The notes: generated by a model not told the origin, from the letters alone. A stretch of 64,000 nucleotides of DNA from Rhizobium sp. WSM4643 (GCF_025152745.1 NZ_CP104040.1:4245501-4309500); one strand, 5' to 3'. Shown: positions 46,618-56,766, numbered from the stretch's first letter. Numbers and translations: made by a program.

Positions 46618-48060
46618 ATGCGCATCGCCGTCGGTGGCATTCATACCGAGTGCAGTACATACAATCCCGTCCTGAACGAGGAGAAGGATTTTCGCGTGGT
46701 GCGCGGGGAGGCGCTGCTGGCAGCGCCCTATTTCGCCTTCCTCAGGGATTACGATGCCGAGTTCCTGCCGACGATCCATGCGCGCGCCATTGCCGGCGGC
46801 CCGGTTTCACGCGCCACCTACGAGGCCTTCAAGGGTGAATTCCTCGAGCGGCTGAAGCCGATGCTGCCGCTCGACGGTCTCTACCTCGCCATGCACGGCG
46901 CAGTGTATGTAGAGGGCATGGAGGATGCCGAAGGCGACTGGATCAGCGCGGCCCGTGCCCTGGTCGGCGAGGATTGCACGGTTTCGGCAAGCTACGACCT
47001 GCACGGCAATGTCACCCAGCGCATCATCGATGCGCTCGACATCTATTCCACCTATCGCACCGCGCCGCATATCGATGTCGAGGAGACGATGCGCCGCTCC
47101 GTCTCGATGCTGGTAAATAGCCTGAAAACCGGCAAGCGGCCGATCCTCCTCTGGGCGCCGATCCCGGTCGTGCTGCCCGGCGAGCGCACCAGCACCGTCG
47201 ACGAGCCGGCAAAGAGCCTCTATGACATGCTGCCCGGGATCGATGCGCTTGATGGCGTTTGGGATGCATCGCTGATGGTCGGTTATGTCTGGGCCGACGA
47301 ACCGCGCGCCACGGCCGCCGCGATCATGACCGGCACCGACCGCGCCGTGCTGGAACGCGAGGCCAAACGCCTCGCGCTGGCTTATTGGGATGCGCGCGAA
47401 GACTTCGTCTTCGGCTGCGAAACCGGCTCGCTCGAGGAATGCGTCGAAAGGGCGATCGCAAGCCCCACTGCCCCTGTGGTGCTTGCCGAATCCGGCGACA
47501 ACCCCACAGGCGGCGGCGTCGGGGACCGGGCAGATGTACTGGCCGAGTTGATCGCCAGGGGTGCCACCGGCGTCGTCTTCGCCGGCATTGCCGACAAGGC
47601 GGCGACCGAGGCCTGTTATGCCGCAGGCATCGGCGCCGAGCTGGAGCTCAGCGTCGGCGCCTCGCTCGATGCGAAAGGCAGCAAGCCGGTTATCGCCCGC
47701 TTCACGGTCAAATTCCTGCATGAGACATCAGATCCCGCCGACCGCCAGGCGGTGGTTTCGGTCAGTGGCATCGATCTGGTGCTTTCCGCCAAGCGCCGGC
47801 CCTATCACAATATCGCCGATTTCACCCGGCTTGGCCTCGACCCGCACCAAGCGAAGATCATCGTCGTCAAATCGGGCTATCTCTCACCGGAACTGGCGCC
47901 GATTGCCAATCCGAACCTGATGGCGCTATCAACAGGTGTCGTCGACCAGTTCGTCGAGCGCCTGCCGCGGCTGCGCAAGCAGCATCCGACCTACCCCTTC
48001 GACAAGGATTTTGCCTTCGAGCCGCAGGTTTTTCTCTCCGCACGCTCGACGCCGGCCTGA
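46618..48060 (+). CDS. M81 family metallopeptidase (MlrC-like)
   Basis: A 480-residue protein of the MlrC/M81 family (DUF1485 N-terminus plus MlrC C-terminal domain). MRIAVGGIHTECSTYNP opens the homologous region, SYDLHGNV carries putative metal ligands, and ESGDNPTGGGVGDRADVL marks the second domain. MlrC of microcystin degraders cleaves linear peptides; the rhizobial substrate is unknown. The ATG follows GAGGTTCCC. Stands alone downstream of the islet, with normal rhizobial codon use. Confidence 0.85.
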   Translation: MRIAVGGIHTECSTYNPVLNEEKDFRVVRGEALLAAPYFAFLRDYDAEFLPTIHARAIAGGPVSRATYEAFKGEFLERLKPMLPLDGLYLAMHGAVYVEGMEDAEGDWISAARALVGEDCTVSASYDLHGNVTQRIIDALDIYSTYRTAPHIDVEETMRRSVSMLVNSLKTGKRPILLWAPIPVVLPGERTSTVDEPAKSLYDMLPGIDALDGVWDASLMVGYVWADEPRATAAAIMTGTDRAVLEREAKRLALAYWDAREDFVFGCETGSLEECVERAIASPTAPVVLAESGDNPTGGGVGDRADVLAELIARGATGVVFAGIADKAATEACYAAGIGAELELSVGASLDAKGSKPVIARFTVKFLHETSDPADRQAVVSVSGIDLVLSAKRRPYHNIADFTRLGLDPHQAKIIVVKSGYLSPELAPIANPNLMALSTGVVDQFVERLPRLRKQHPTYPFDKDFAFEPQVFLSARSTPA

Positions 48061-48469
48061 GTTCGACCGGTCGGCGCGCCCCAAGCCGACGCTCGCCGAT
48101 GCCTGGGCCATCGGCCGACTGGCTGCCGCCCGGCGAGATGCTGACGGGCTGATGCGCGCCGCAGCCACGCCCCGCCTGATGCAGGCCTATGCGATCGGAC
48201 GATAACGCCCGAAGGCTTTGTCGGCCGCTCTTATAGAGCATCGGATGAAGCGAGTATTTCAGGAAATGAGCTGTGCCGGAGAGGTGCAGATCGTCCTTTA
48301 TGCTGCAGCGCTTATATGACTTCTGCTAGATATTATTTTACCGATAATTATTAACGACCGATTCCTCCCATTTGTGTTCTCTTATCCCTACGAATCAAAA
48401 AGGTTTGATTTGCCCGGGGACGGCCACCATGTTGAAGCATGGGGCGATGCAACAGTTGGGTAGGAGCCT
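48061..48469. other. Gene-free stretch between the MlrC and glycoamylase genes
   Basis: The first 145 bp are GC-rich and could be read as a C-terminal peptide containing AWAIGR and AYAIGR, but no start or family is visible. The last 250 bp are AT-richer (TATTATTTTACCGATAATTATTAA) and probably hold the glycoamylase promoter. Confidence 0.4.
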
Positions 48470-49804
48470 ATGCTGCAACGGATTGAAGACATTGATGCAG
48501 CGCTCGTCGACAGGCTGCAACATTCGGCGTTCAAGTACTTCCTGAAATATTCCAATCCCGAAAACGGCCTTGTGGCGGATACCTCGATCGGCGGGGTTCC
48601 GTGCAGCATCGCAGCCGTCGGCTTTGCGCTTTCCTCCTATCCTGTCGGTGTCGAGCGTTTATGGATCAGCCGCGAGGAAGCGGCCGAGCGTACGGTCAAC
48701 ACGCTGCGGTTCTTCGCCGAGGCGCGCCAGGGCGAGGAACGCCACGCGACCGGGCACCGCGGCTTCTTCTACCATTTCCTGCACATGGATACCGGCCATC
48801 GCGCCTGGAACAGCGAGCTTTCGACAATCGATACGGCGTTGCTTGTCGCCGGCATCCTCACGGCCGCACAGTATTTCAATCGCGAAGACGACGACACGGA
48901 GACTGAAATCCGTCAACTCGCGACCTTCATCTACGAGCGCGTCGACTGGCGCTGGGCACTGAACAAGGGCGACACGGTTGCCATGGGATGGAAGCCCTCC
49001 TCCGGTTTCCTGCGATGGCGCTATCACGGCTTCGACGAGGCGATCATCCTCTACACGCTGGCGCTCGCCTCGCCGACGCACCCCATCCCGCAATCGTGCT
49101 ACGACGCCTTTACGTCAAGCTATTCCTGGATGCTGCATGGCGAGCAGTCCTATCTCTATGCCGGGCCGCTCTTCATCCACCTGTTCTCGCATGCCTGGAT
49201 CGATTTCCGCAGCATTCAGGACAAGCCGATGGCGGAGCGGAACTGGGATTATTTCCGCAATACGCAGGTGATGATCAACGTCCAGCGTGATTATGCCGAT
49301 CGCAATCCCGGCCAGTTCGTCGGCTATAACAGGAATATCTGGGGCTTCTCCGCCTGTGACGGCCCGCCGCCGACACGGCGCATGCGCGGCGGCCGCCAGC
49401 CGAAGGTTCTGGGTTATGCCGCCCGCGGCGCCCCGCTCGGTCCGGATGACGGCACGATCGCACCCTGGGCAGCCCTTGCCTGTCTGCCTTACGACAAGCA
49501 GGCGGCTCTCGATGGCACCAAGGCGCTTCTGACCACCTATCCGAATCTGCTCTTGGAAGGCGGCTTCCCCGGTGGCTTCAACCCGACGGTCAAGACCAAG
49601 CGGCCGGAAGGCTGGGTCGACGACCGCACCGTCGGCATCGACCAGGGCCTTGTCGTCATGACCATCGAGAACGACCGTTCGGATTTCATCTGGAAGCTGA
49701 TGCGGCAATCGCCGGTTATCCGCCTCGGCCTCGAACGCGCCGGCTTTACCGGCGGCTGGCTCGAAGGCATCGAGCCGGAAGAAGTGGTGCGCAAGTTCGG
49801 CTGA
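48470..49804 (+). CDS. Glycoamylase-like domain protein
   Basis: A 444-residue protein matching the putative glycoamylase family (PF10091), an (alpha/alpha)6-barrel found also in cyclic beta-glucan synthases. Motifs: HRGFFYHFLHMDTGHRAWNSELS near residue 90-115 and a C-terminal GGFPGGFNPTV / WVDDRTVGIDQGL block. No signal peptide. It may act on beta-glucans. The ATG has a good GTAGGAG. Transcribed alone, convergent with fbpC. Confidence 0.82.
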   Translation: MLQRIEDIDAALVDRLQHSAFKYFLKYSNPENGLVADTSIGGVPCSIAAVGFALSSYPVGVERLWISREEAAERTVNTLRFFAEARQGEERHATGHRGFFYHFLHMDTGHRAWNSELSTIDTALLVAGILTAAQYFNREDDDTETEIRQLATFIYERVDWRWALNKGDTVAMGWKPSSGFLRWRYHGFDEAIILYTLALASPTHPIPQSCYDAFTSSYSWMLHGEQSYLYAGPLFIHLFSHAWIDFRSIQDKPMAERNWDYFRNTQVMINVQRDYADRNPGQFVGYNRNIWGFSACDGPPPTRRMRGGRQPKVLGYAARGAPLGPDDGTIAPWAALACLPYDKQAALDGTKALLTTYPNLLLEGGFPGGFNPTVKTKRPEGWVDDRTVGIDQGLVVMTIENDRSDFIWKLMRQSPVIRLGLERAGFTGGWLEGIEPEEVVRKFG

Positions 49805-49821
49805 GCAATCCGAGCAAAGGC

Positions 49822-49837
49822 GCGTCTAAAAAGACGC
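49822..49837. terminator. Small bidirectional hairpin between glycoamylase and fbpC
   Basis: GCGTCT-AAAA-AGACGC, 6-bp stem in the 46-bp gap between two convergent genes. Confidence 0.45.
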
Positions 49838-49850
49838 TCGGCGCCCTAAC

Positions 49851-50888
49851 TCAGCTCTCGAAGACATGCGCCTTGCCGGCGATATCGAGGCGAACGAGAT
49901 CGCCTCGCGCCGGAAGGGCGACGCTCGAGGTCTTGATCAGGATCGGCGGCAGCGCAACGCCGTCGAGCGAAACGGCGACGGTGCAGACGGCGCCGCCGAA
50001 TTCCACCTCGACGACACGTCCGCCGTATTTGCGATCGCTTTCATCGGCAACGACGCGAATCTGCTCGGGCCGCAGCATGATCTCCGCCTTGCCTTGACGG
50101 CTGCCCTCGACGGCGACATGGCCGAGAGCGCAGTCGGCAAGGCCATTTCGGATGATGGCGGGAAGCAGCACGGCGTCGCCGAGAAACAGCGCCGTCTCGC
50201 GATCGCGCGGATGGAGATACAATGATTGCGGCGACCCGGCCTGGATCAGCCGTCCTTCCCTGAGCACCGCCACCTGATCGGCAAAGGTCAGCGCCTCTTC
50301 CTGATCATGGGTGACGAGAATGGCGGTGATGCCGGCCGCCTGCAGCACGCGCGCAACCGCCTTGCGCATATTCTCGCGCAGGCCGGTATCGAGTGCCGAG
50401 AAAGGTTCGTCGAGCAGCATCAGCCGCGGTTTGCGGCCGAGCGCGCGGGCGAGCGCCACACGCTGTTGCTGGCCGCCGGAAAGCTGATGCGGGCGCCGCG
50501 CCAGCATGCCGCGGTCGAGCTCGACCATGTCGAGCAGTTCGAGCACGCGTTTTTCGCGATCGGCTGCACCTCGCTCGAAGCCGAAGCCGATATTCTCGGC
50601 AACGCTTAAGTGCGGAAACAGCGCGCCATCCTGCGAGACAATGCCGATGCCGCGTTTATGCGCCGGTATTGTCGCCGGACCGTCGGCGAGCACCTCGCCA
50701 TCCAACGTCACCCTGCCGACGTCGGGTTGTTCGAAGCCGGCAATGATGCGCAGCAGCGTCGTCTTGCCCGAACCGGACGGGCCGACGACCGCCGTGCGGC
50801 TGCCCGCCTGGACGTCGAGCGAAATATCCTTCAACGCCTGGACGGGGCCATAGCGCTTGCTGATGTTCTCGATCGTGAGCAGCGTCAT
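49851..50888 (-). CDS. fbpC: Ferric iron ABC transporter ATP-binding protein
   Basis: A 345-residue ATPase of the FbpC/CysA/PotA class. Walker [10 protein letters not shown], signature LSGGQQQR, Walker [13 protein letters not shown] and the switch His in LVTHDQEEA are present. The C-terminal 110 residues are a TOBE regulatory domain ([11 protein letters not shown]). It overlaps the permease stop by 4 bp. The third component of fbpABC. Confidence 0.92.
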   Translation of the reverse strand: MTLLTIENISKRYGPVQALKDISLDVQAGSRTAVVGPSGSGKTTLLRIIAGFEQPDVGRVTLDGEVLADGPATIPAHKRGIGIVSQDGALFPHLSVAENIGFGFERGAADREKRVLELLDMVELDRGMLARRPHQLSGGQQQRVALARALGRKPRLMLLDEPFSALDTGLRENMRKAVARVLQAAGITAILVTHDQEEALTFADQVAVLREGRLIQAGSPQSLYLHPRDRETALFLGDAVLLPAIIRNGLADCALGHVAVEGSRQGKAEIMLRPEQIRVVADESDRKYGGRVVEVEFGGAVCTVAVSLDGVALPPILIKTSSVALPARGDLVRLDIAGKAHVFES

Positions 50889-52465
50889 TGGCCGGCAGTC
50901 CGTTTCGATTGGGTATAGAGCATCAGGGTGAGCGGCAGCGACAGCACGATCATCATGAAGGCGTAAGGGGCGGCCGAGACATAGTCGATCTCGCTGGTCA
51001 GCGACCAGAATTTCGTCGCCAGCGTATCGACGCCGTTGGGCGACAGCATCAGTGTCGCCGTAAGTTCATTGGTGATGCCGAGTGCGGCCAGCGCGACGCT
51101 GGCGGCCGCTCCCGGTGCGGCAAGCCGCATGGTGATCTGCCGCACCGCCTGGCCGGGCGTGCGGCCGAGGCCCATCGCGGCGCGCTCCAGCTCCACCGGC
51201 GCTTGGGCGATGCTGGCGCGCAGCCCGATCATGGCGCGCGGCAGGAAAAGCATCACATAGGCGACGAGCAGCGTTGCGAAGGTCTGATAGAGCGGCAGCA
51301 CGAGACGCACGGTGATCGTCACCAGCGCCAGCGCCACGACGACGCCCGGCAGCGAGCCGACATAATAATGGCAGGCTTCGAGCACCCGCTGGAAGCGGCC
51401 GGGCGCACGCACCGAAAGCCAGGCCATCGGTGCTGCGGCAATCGTCGCCAACACGCCGCCGATAACGGCAAGCACAATCGTTTGCAGGAAGGCGTTGCCG
51501 ACTTCGATGCGCCAGATATCGGTGCCGCCGAGATAGAGCCAGCGGCCAAGCGTCACCAGCGGCACGCCGAGCGTCAGCGCCGCAAGGATGACGGGCAGCA
51601 ACACCGCCGGCACCACGAACCAGCCCAGCCGGCGGCGATCCGCTGGACGTGGCGAGCCGGTGCCGACGCGGGCATAACGTTCGTTGCCGCGCACCAGCAG
51701 CTCGAAGCCGAGCAGAAAAAGGCAGCAGGCGACGAGCACACCGCCGAGCATATTGGAGGCCGGGCTGTTGTAGGACGACTGGAACTGGTCGACGATCGCC
51801 GTCGCGAACGTGTCGAACCGGATCATGACGAACAGTCCGTATTCCGAAAGCAGATGCAGCGCGACCAGCAGCGAGCCGCCGCAAATCGCAAGCCTCAGCT
51901 GCGGCAGCACGGCGCGGAAGAAGACGCGCCAGGGATTAAGGCCCAGCGAGGCCGCGGCATCCTCGATGGCCGGATCGAGTCGGCGCAGCGCTGCGGCGAC
52001 CGGCAGGTAGAGGAACGGATAATAGGCGATGACCGAGACGAGGACGCCACTCTGCAGACCGCGCATGCCGGGAATAAGGCTGACCCAGGCATAGCTGTGC
52101 ACGAAGGCAGGCACGGCGAGCGGAGCAATCGCCAGCCAGGCCCAGAGCCGCGCGAAAGGAATGTTCGTCCGTTCTGTCAGCCAGGCAAGCGTCACGGCAA
52201 GCGCGATCGACAGCGGAATGGTGATCGATTCCAGGAGAACCGTATTGACGAGAAGTTCGCCGACGCGTGGCCGGAAGATCAGAGCCTTCACCGTTTCAAA
52301 GCCGACATCGTAGGTGACCCAGCCGATGAAGCCGAGCGGCACGAGGCTGAAGATCGCGACGACGGTTGCAAGCAGGATCACCGAAGCGTGCGGCATGCGT
52401 CCGCGTGGCAAAACCATGCGCGTGGCCCTCGGCGCGACCGGCGCCTGGTTGCCGGATGCGAGCAA
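50885..52465 (-). CDS. fbpB: Ferric iron ABC transporter permease
   Basis: A fused double permease (about 526 aa) with twelve TM helices and two EAA-type loops ([19 protein letters not shown] and [19 protein letters not shown]), as in FbpB/SfuB. The frame is open back to 52552, but a rho-independent terminator lies within its first codons. I therefore place the start downstream, at the TTG (52465) preceded by AGGA; a GTG at 52498 and an ATG at 52417 are alternatives. Translationally coupled to fbpC. Confidence 0.9.
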   Translation of the reverse strand: MLASGNQAPVAPRATRMVLPRGRMPHASVILLATVVAIFSLVPLGFIGWVTYDVGFETVKALIFRPRVGELLVNTVLLESITIPLSIALAVTLAWLTERTNIPFARLWAWLAIAPLAVPAFVHSYAWVSLIPGMRGLQSGVLVSVIAYYPFLYLPVAAALRRLDPAIEDAAASLGLNPWRVFFRAVLPQLRLAICGGSLLVALHLLSEYGLFVMIRFDTFATAIVDQFQSSYNSPASNMLGGVLVACCLFLLGFELLVRGNERYARVGTGSPRPADRRRLGWFVVPAVLLPVILAALTLGVPLVTLGRWLYLGGTDIWRIEVGNAFLQTIVLAVIGGVLATIAAAPMAWLSVRAPGRFQRVLEACHYYVGSLPGVVVALALVTITVRLVLPLYQTFATLLVAYVMLFLPRAMIGLRASIAQAPVELERAAMGLGRTPGQAVRQITMRLAAPGAAASVALAALGITNELTATLMLSPNGVDTLATKFWSLTSEIDYVSAAPYAFMMIVLSLPLTLMLYTQSKRTAGQ

Positions 52466-52513
52466 TCTATTGTCCTGCAGCAAGGCCGATGCCTTTACAC
52501 GCTGAAAAAGGAA

Positions 52514-52540
52514 GGCAACCGCCCTTGAAGGGCGGTTGCC
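52514..52540 (-). terminator. Attenuator-like terminator between fbpA and fbpB
   Basis: GGCAACCGCCC-TTCAA-GGGCGGTTGCC, perfect 11-bp stem, followed on the minus strand by TTCCTTTTTC. Likely lowers fbpBC expression relative to the binding protein. Confidence 0.75.
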
Positions 52541-52617
52541 GGATTTCGTCATGCCCTAAGGTTTTCTTGAGCCAAATGCAATAGTTTTGGCTGGAAGAAG
52601 CCTGCGGCAGAAAGGTC

Positions 52618-52705
52618 AAAGCATGTCGCGCAAAACTGTGCCGCGGTTTTGCGACGACGACATGCGGACAACCAAAGATCTAAAGTGTGGCGCGCCACAC
52701 TTTAG
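52618..52705. repeat. RIME-like repeat (family A) with terminal 26-bp palindrome
   Basis: AAGCATGTCGCGCAAAACTGT, GCGGTTTTGCGACGACGACATGC, then a perfect palindrome CTAAAGTGTGGCG/CGCCACACTTTAG (52680-52705), which contains the fbpA stop codon. Confidence 0.8.
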
Positions 52706-53718
52706 ATCAGGCCGGCAGCCGTCATCAACTCGACAACCTTCTTGCTGTCGAGGGTCGAAGCTTCGACTTTCGGGGCGTTGAGATCGGCAAGGGGGGTGAG
52801 CTTGTCGTTGGAGGGCGCATCCTTGCCGATGGCATATTCATAGGAATCGCCGTCCTTGAGGACTGCCTGGCCAGCCTTGCTGGTGAGGAACTTCAGGAAA
52901 GCCTGAGCTTCCTTCATGTGCTGCGTGGACTTGAGGATGCCGCCGCCCGAAACGCTGACGAAAGCGCCCGGATCCTGGTTCTTGAAGTAATGCAGGCCGA
53001 CATTCTTGCTGTTCTCGCCTGTCTTGGCCTGATCGCCGAACCAATAATAGTGGTAGATGATCGCGCCTTCGACTTCGCCAGCGTTGACGGCCTTCATGGC
53101 GACGCTGTTGCCCTTGTAGGGCGTAGCGTTTTCCTTGAGAGCCTTCAGCCAGGCGGCTGTCGACTGCTCGCCCTTGAGCTGCAGCAGGGCGGCGACGATG
53201 GCCTGGAAGTCGGCACCGGCAGGGGACGCACCCCAGCGGCCCTTCCAGGCGGGATCTGCTAGGTCTAGCATCGACTTCGGCAGCTTGTCTTCGGTGAGCT
53301 TCGTCTTGTCATAAGCAAAAACCGTGGTGCGGGCGGCAATGCCCGTCCACATGCCGTCAGCCGGGCGATACTGATCCGGAACCTGATCCAGCGTTTCCTT
53401 TTCGATGGGGGCAAACAGGCCCGCGCCATCGACCAGCGTCATCGCCGGCGAATTCTCGGTCAGGAATACATCAGCCGGAGAGGCGTCGCTTTCCTGGATG
53501 ATCTGGTTGGCGAATTGCATGTCGCCGCCCTGACGCATGGTGACCTTGATGCCGGTCTCCTTGGTGAAGGCGTCGATCCATTCGCGGCCGAGGCTTTCGT
53601 GCTGGGCATTGTAAACAACGAGACCTTCGTCCTGCGCATTGGCACTGCCGGCGAGCGCGGTGGCGGCGAAAAGAGAAGCGACAAGCGCAAGGGAAAAACG
53701 ATTAAGAGCAATGTTCAT
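52702..53718 (-). CDS. fbpA: Ferric iron ABC transporter periplasmic binding protein
   Basis: A 338-residue FbpA/transferrin-type binding protein. The signal peptide ends ALAGSANA (about residue 28). EGLVVYNAQHESLGREWIDAF opens the mature domain, and the paired tyrosines in IIYHYYWFGD are the expected ferric-ion ligands. First gene of fbpABC; a sigma-70 promoter lies just upstream. The TAA stop lies inside a repeat palindrome. Confidence 0.92.
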   Translation of the reverse strand: MNIALNRFSLALVASLFAATALAGSANAQDEGLVVYNAQHESLGREWIDAFTKETGIKVTMRQGGDMQFANQIIQESDASPADVFLTENSPAMTLVDGAGLFAPIEKETLDQVPDQYRPADGMWTGIAARTTVFAYDKTKLTEDKLPKSMLDLADPAWKGRWGASPAGADFQAIVAALLQLKGEQSTAAWLKALKENATPYKGNSVAMKAVNAGEVEGAIIYHYYWFGDQAKTGENSKNVGLHYFKNQDPGAFVSVSGGGILKSTQHMKEAQAFLKFLTSKAGQAVLKDGDSYEYAIGKDAPSNDKLTPLADLNAPKVEASTLDSKKVVELMTAAGLI

Positions 53719-53768
53719 GATGGCCTCCGTGGCAATGGCGCGCCCGAGCTCCCAAGGGCGATGAGAGG

Positions 53769-53797
53769 CGTATATTTTTCCTGACTGCCGATTTCAA
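53769..53797 (-). promoter_or_regulatory. Sigma-70 promoter of fbpA
   Basis: Minus-strand TTGAAA (53792-53797), 17-bp spacer, TATACG (53769-53774); start site expected near 53762, about 45 bp before the ATG. Confidence 0.55.
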
Positions 53798-53831
53798 GTT
53801 TGGCTTGGCCGGAAAAGCTATCACAATATCT

Positions 53832-53846
53832 TGACTGAATATTTCA
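53832..53846. promoter_or_regulatory. Possible RirA iron-responsive (IRO) box
   Basis: TGA-N9-TCA, the dyad reported as the RirA operator in rhizobia, lies 35 bp upstream of the fbpA -35 element. The motif is short, so chance is possible. Confidence 0.35.
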
Positions 53847-53918
53847 TATTACCAGGGAATAGATTTCGATTTGGCCACAAAGGCGACGCTCCCCGAGCGC
53901 CGCCTCTGTTTCAGTGGC

Positions 53919-55457
53919 TTATTCGACGTCGAACTTGACGCCTTGGGCAAGCGGCAGCGTCCGGCCATAGTTGATCGTGTTGGTGGAGCGGCGCATATAG
54001 GCTTTCCAGGCATCCGAGCCGGATTCGCGGCCGCCGCCGGTCTCCTTCTCGCCGCCGAAGGCGCCGCCGATCTCGGCACCCGATGGCCCAAGGTTGACGT
54101 TGGCGATGCCGCAATCCGAACCGCGGGCGGAGACGAAGGTTTCGGCTTCGCGCATGTCGTTGGTGAAGATCGACGACGACAGCCCCTGCGGCACGGCATT
54201 GTGCAATGCCAGCACCTCGTCGAAGTCGCTGTATTTCATCACATAAAGGATCGGCGCGAAGGTCTCGTGCTCGACCGGGCCGGTCTGATTCGGCATTTCG
54301 ACAAGCGCCGGGCGAACGTAGAAGGCCTCAGCCGAGCCATTGTCGACGCGTTCGCCGCCGGTCACCGTGCCGCCGGCCGATTTCGCCTCGCCAAGCGCTG
54401 CCTGCATCTTCTCGAAAGCCTGGCCGTCGATCAGCGGTCCCACAAGCGTACCGCTTTCGAGCGGATTGCCGATGGTGACGGAGCCATAGGCCTTCTGCAG
54501 GCGCGGCACCAGCTGGTCGTAGACGCTGTCATGCACGAAGAGACGGCGCAGCGTCGTGCAACGCTGGCCGGCCGTGCCCATGGCGGAGAAGGCGACGCCG
54601 CGCAGCGTCAGGTCGAGATCGGCCGACGGGCAGACGATCGCCGCATTGTTGCCGCCGAGTTCGAGAATGGCGCGGGCAAAACGCTGCAACAGGCGCGGAC
54701 CGACGGCGCGGCCCATCGCCGTCGAGCCGGTGGCGGAAACCAGCGGGACCTTCGGATGATCGACCAGCACTTCGCCGACCTCGCGGCCGCCGATGATCAG
54801 CGTCGACAGATTGGCCGGTGCGCTACCGCCCTCGGCGACGAAACGCTTCAGCGCCTTTTCGAACAGCGCCTGCACGGCAAGCGCCGTCAACGGCGTCTTT
54901 TCCGAGGGCTTCCAGACGGTGGAATTGCCGCAGACCATCGCAAGTGCGGCATTCCACGACCAGACGGCAACCGGGAAGTTGAAGGCGGAGATGATGCCGA
55001 TCACGCCGAGCGGATGCCAGCTTTCCATCATCCGGTGCTCGGAGCGCTCCGTGGCAATCGTCAGGCCATAGAGCTGACGGGAAAGGCCGACCGCGAAATC
55101 GCAGATGTCGATCATCTCCTGCACTTCGCCCAGACCTTCCGAAGTGATCTTGCCAACCTCGATCGAAACGAGACGGCCGAGCGCCGCCTTGGAGGCGCGC
55201 AGTTCCTCGCCGAGCAGGCGGACCAGTTCGCCGCGCTTCGGCGCCGGCACGGCACGCCATTCGAGGAAGGCCTGATGTGCCTCATCGATTGCCGCCTTCG
55301 TCTCGGAAACGGAATGTTCCCTGAGTTTGCCGATTTCCTTGCCGGTGACCGGCGAGGTGACGGAAAGCGTGCCGCCGTGGTAGCGGCCGGCATCGACGCC
55401 GAGTTCGGCAAGCAGTTTGGCGGTTTCGGTGGCGAGATCGAGGACGGCGATGGTCAT
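53919..55457 (-). CDS. amaB: L-2-aminoadipate-6-semialdehyde (P6C) dehydrogenase
   Basis: A 512-residue aldehyde dehydrogenase of the ALDH7 (antiquitin) group. Catalytic Glu is in ILELGGNNAAIV (about 265), Cys in GQRCTTLRRL (about 301); the GGNNA form is typical of ALDH7. It oxidises piperideine-6-carboxylate semialdehyde to L-2-aminoadipate. Neighbouring amaA- and hglS-like genes place it in lysine/pipecolate catabolism. The ATG of MTIAVLDLA is preferred over the open frame to 55550. Confidence 0.88.
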   Translation of the reverse strand: MTIAVLDLATETAKLLAELGVDAGRYHGGTLSVTSPVTGKEIGKLREHSVSETKAAIDEAHQAFLEWRAVPAPKRGELVRLLGEELRASKAALGRLVSIEVGKITSEGLGEVQEMIDICDFAVGLSRQLYGLTIATERSEHRMMESWHPLGVIGIISAFNFPVAVWSWNAALAMVCGNSTVWKPSEKTPLTALAVQALFEKALKRFVAEGGSAPANLSTLIIGGREVGEVLVDHPKVPLVSATGSTAMGRAVGPRLLQRFARAILELGGNNAAIVCPSADLDLTLRGVAFSAMGTAGQRCTTLRRLFVHDSVYDQLVPRLQKAYGSVTIGNPLESGTLVGPLIDGQAFEKMQAALGEAKSAGGTVTGGERVDNGSAEAFYVRPALVEMPNQTGPVEHETFAPILYVMKYSDFDEVLALHNAVPQGLSSSIFTNDMREAETFVSARGSDCGIANVNLGPSGAEIGGAFGGEKETGGGRESGSDAWKAYMRRSTNTINYGRTLPLAQGVKFDVE

Positions 55458-55482
55458 TGTCGTGTTTCCAATCTTATTATTC

Positions 55483-56766
55483 TCAGAAGCGTGCATCGGC
55501 GAAATGGGCGACCTGAGCGCCGGCTTCGTACCATATTTCCTTGAGTGCACGGAAGCTTGGCTCGGTGGGCGAAGTCAGCGGCAGCGGCAGATCGGCTTCC
55601 GGAAGCCGGCCGAGGATATGCTCCGCCAGCGTACGGCCGAAGACCGTACCGGGGGCAATGCCGCGGCCATTGTAGCCCGAAAAGCCGACGACACCAGGTG
55701 CGAATTTGTGGAAGCGCGGCAGCGCATTGTCGGTCATGCCGATATGGCCATACCATTCACACTCGAATTCGACGTCGCCGATCACAGGGAAGAGCCGCTT
55801 CAATGCGCGTTTGGCCCAACCCTTGTGTACGGCCAGTCCGGTATTGCGCAGCGCCCCGACACTGCCAAAAATGAGACGGCCGGCCTGATCCATGCGGAAG
55901 GAGGAGAGAATTTCCTTGGTATCCCATGCGCCTTCCCGCCCGGGCAGGATCGACTGGCGCAGGTTGTGGCCGAGCGGCACGGTGGCAAAATTGAAATAGG
56001 GCAGATGCACCTGTTCGCTACGCACCTGCTCCCATGGACCGGTGCTGTAGGCATCCGTCGCGACGACGATCCACTCGGCGCTGACTTCGCCGCTTGATGT
56101 CTTCACGGTCCAGCGGCTGCCGTTACGCTCCGTTGCAACGACCGGGCTGGATGTATGAATGGTGACGCCTGATTTGACGGCGGCATGGGCAAGGCCGCGC
56201 GCATAGGCAAGCGGCTGCAGCGTTCCGGCGCGTTTGTCGAGCAGCGAACCGGTATAGGCATCGCTGCCGATGCGTTTGGCCGTTTCTGCTGCATCGAGCA
56301 GCGTCACGGCGGCGCCGCGGGCGGACCATTGCGCCGCGCGATCCTCGATCTCCTTCAGCCCATCCGCGCCGACCGCGCAATGCAGCGTGCCATTCCGTTC
56401 GAGTTCGCAAGCAATCTGATGTTTGTCGATCAGCTCCATGACGAGCTTCGGCGCATTGCCGAGCAGATCGAGCAGACGTTCGCCATGCACCGGGCCGAGC
56501 ACGCCGGGCAGATCGTTCGGCATCACCCACATGCCGGCATTGATCAGCCCGACATTGCGCCCCGCGCCGCCGAAGCCGATTTCCTTGGCTTCCAGCAGCA
56601 CCACCTTCGACCCGGCTTCGGCAAGATGCAGGGCGGAAGAGAGGCCGGTGTAACCGCCGCCGACGATGACGACATCGGCTGATACCGCGCCTTCGAGAGG
56701 CGAGGTTGTCGGCGCTTCGGGCGCTGTCTTTTCCCAGAGGCCGTGGGAGCGCGGATCATTCAGCAT
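55483..56766 (-). CDS. amaA: L-pipecolate oxidase-like FAD oxidoreductase
   Basis: A 427-residue DAO-fold amine oxidase: VVIVGGGYTGLSSALHLAE is the FAD site (about 31-50), GGAGRNVGLINAGMW follows, and GFSGYNGRGIAPGT is the C-terminal FAD contact. Such proteins next to an ALDH7 gene oxidise L-pipecolate to piperideine-6-carboxylate. It lies 25 bp upstream of amaB on the same strand. Other amine substrates are possible. Confidence 0.78.
   Translation of the reverse strand: MLNDPRSHGLWEKTAPEAPTTSPLEGAVSADVVIVGGGYTGLSSALHLAEAGSKVVLLEAKEIGFGGAGRNVGLINAGMWVMPNDLPGVLGPVHGERLLDLLGNAPKLVMELIDKHQIACELERNGTLHCAVGADGLKEIEDRAAQWSARGAAVTLLDAAETAKRIGSDAYTGSLLDKRAGTLQPLAYARGLAHAAVKSGVTIHTSSPVVATERNGSRWTVKTSSGEVSAEWIVVATDAYSTGPWEQVRSEQVHLPYFNFATVPLGHNLRQSILPGREGAWDTKEILSSFRMDQAGRLIFGSVGALRNTGLAVHKGWAKRALKRLFPVIGDVEFECEWYGHIGMTDNALPRFHKFAPGVVGFSGYNGRGIAPGTVFGRTLAEHILGRLPEADLPLPLTSPTEPSFRALKEIWYEAGAQVAHFADARF

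Noticed and set aside
50888..52528. A 546-codon plus-strand frame
   Set aside because: Antisense shadow of fbpB with the same charged, His/Arg-rich artefact composition.
53871..55544. A 557-codon plus-strand frame
   Set aside because: Antisense shadow of the aldehyde dehydrogenase amaB.
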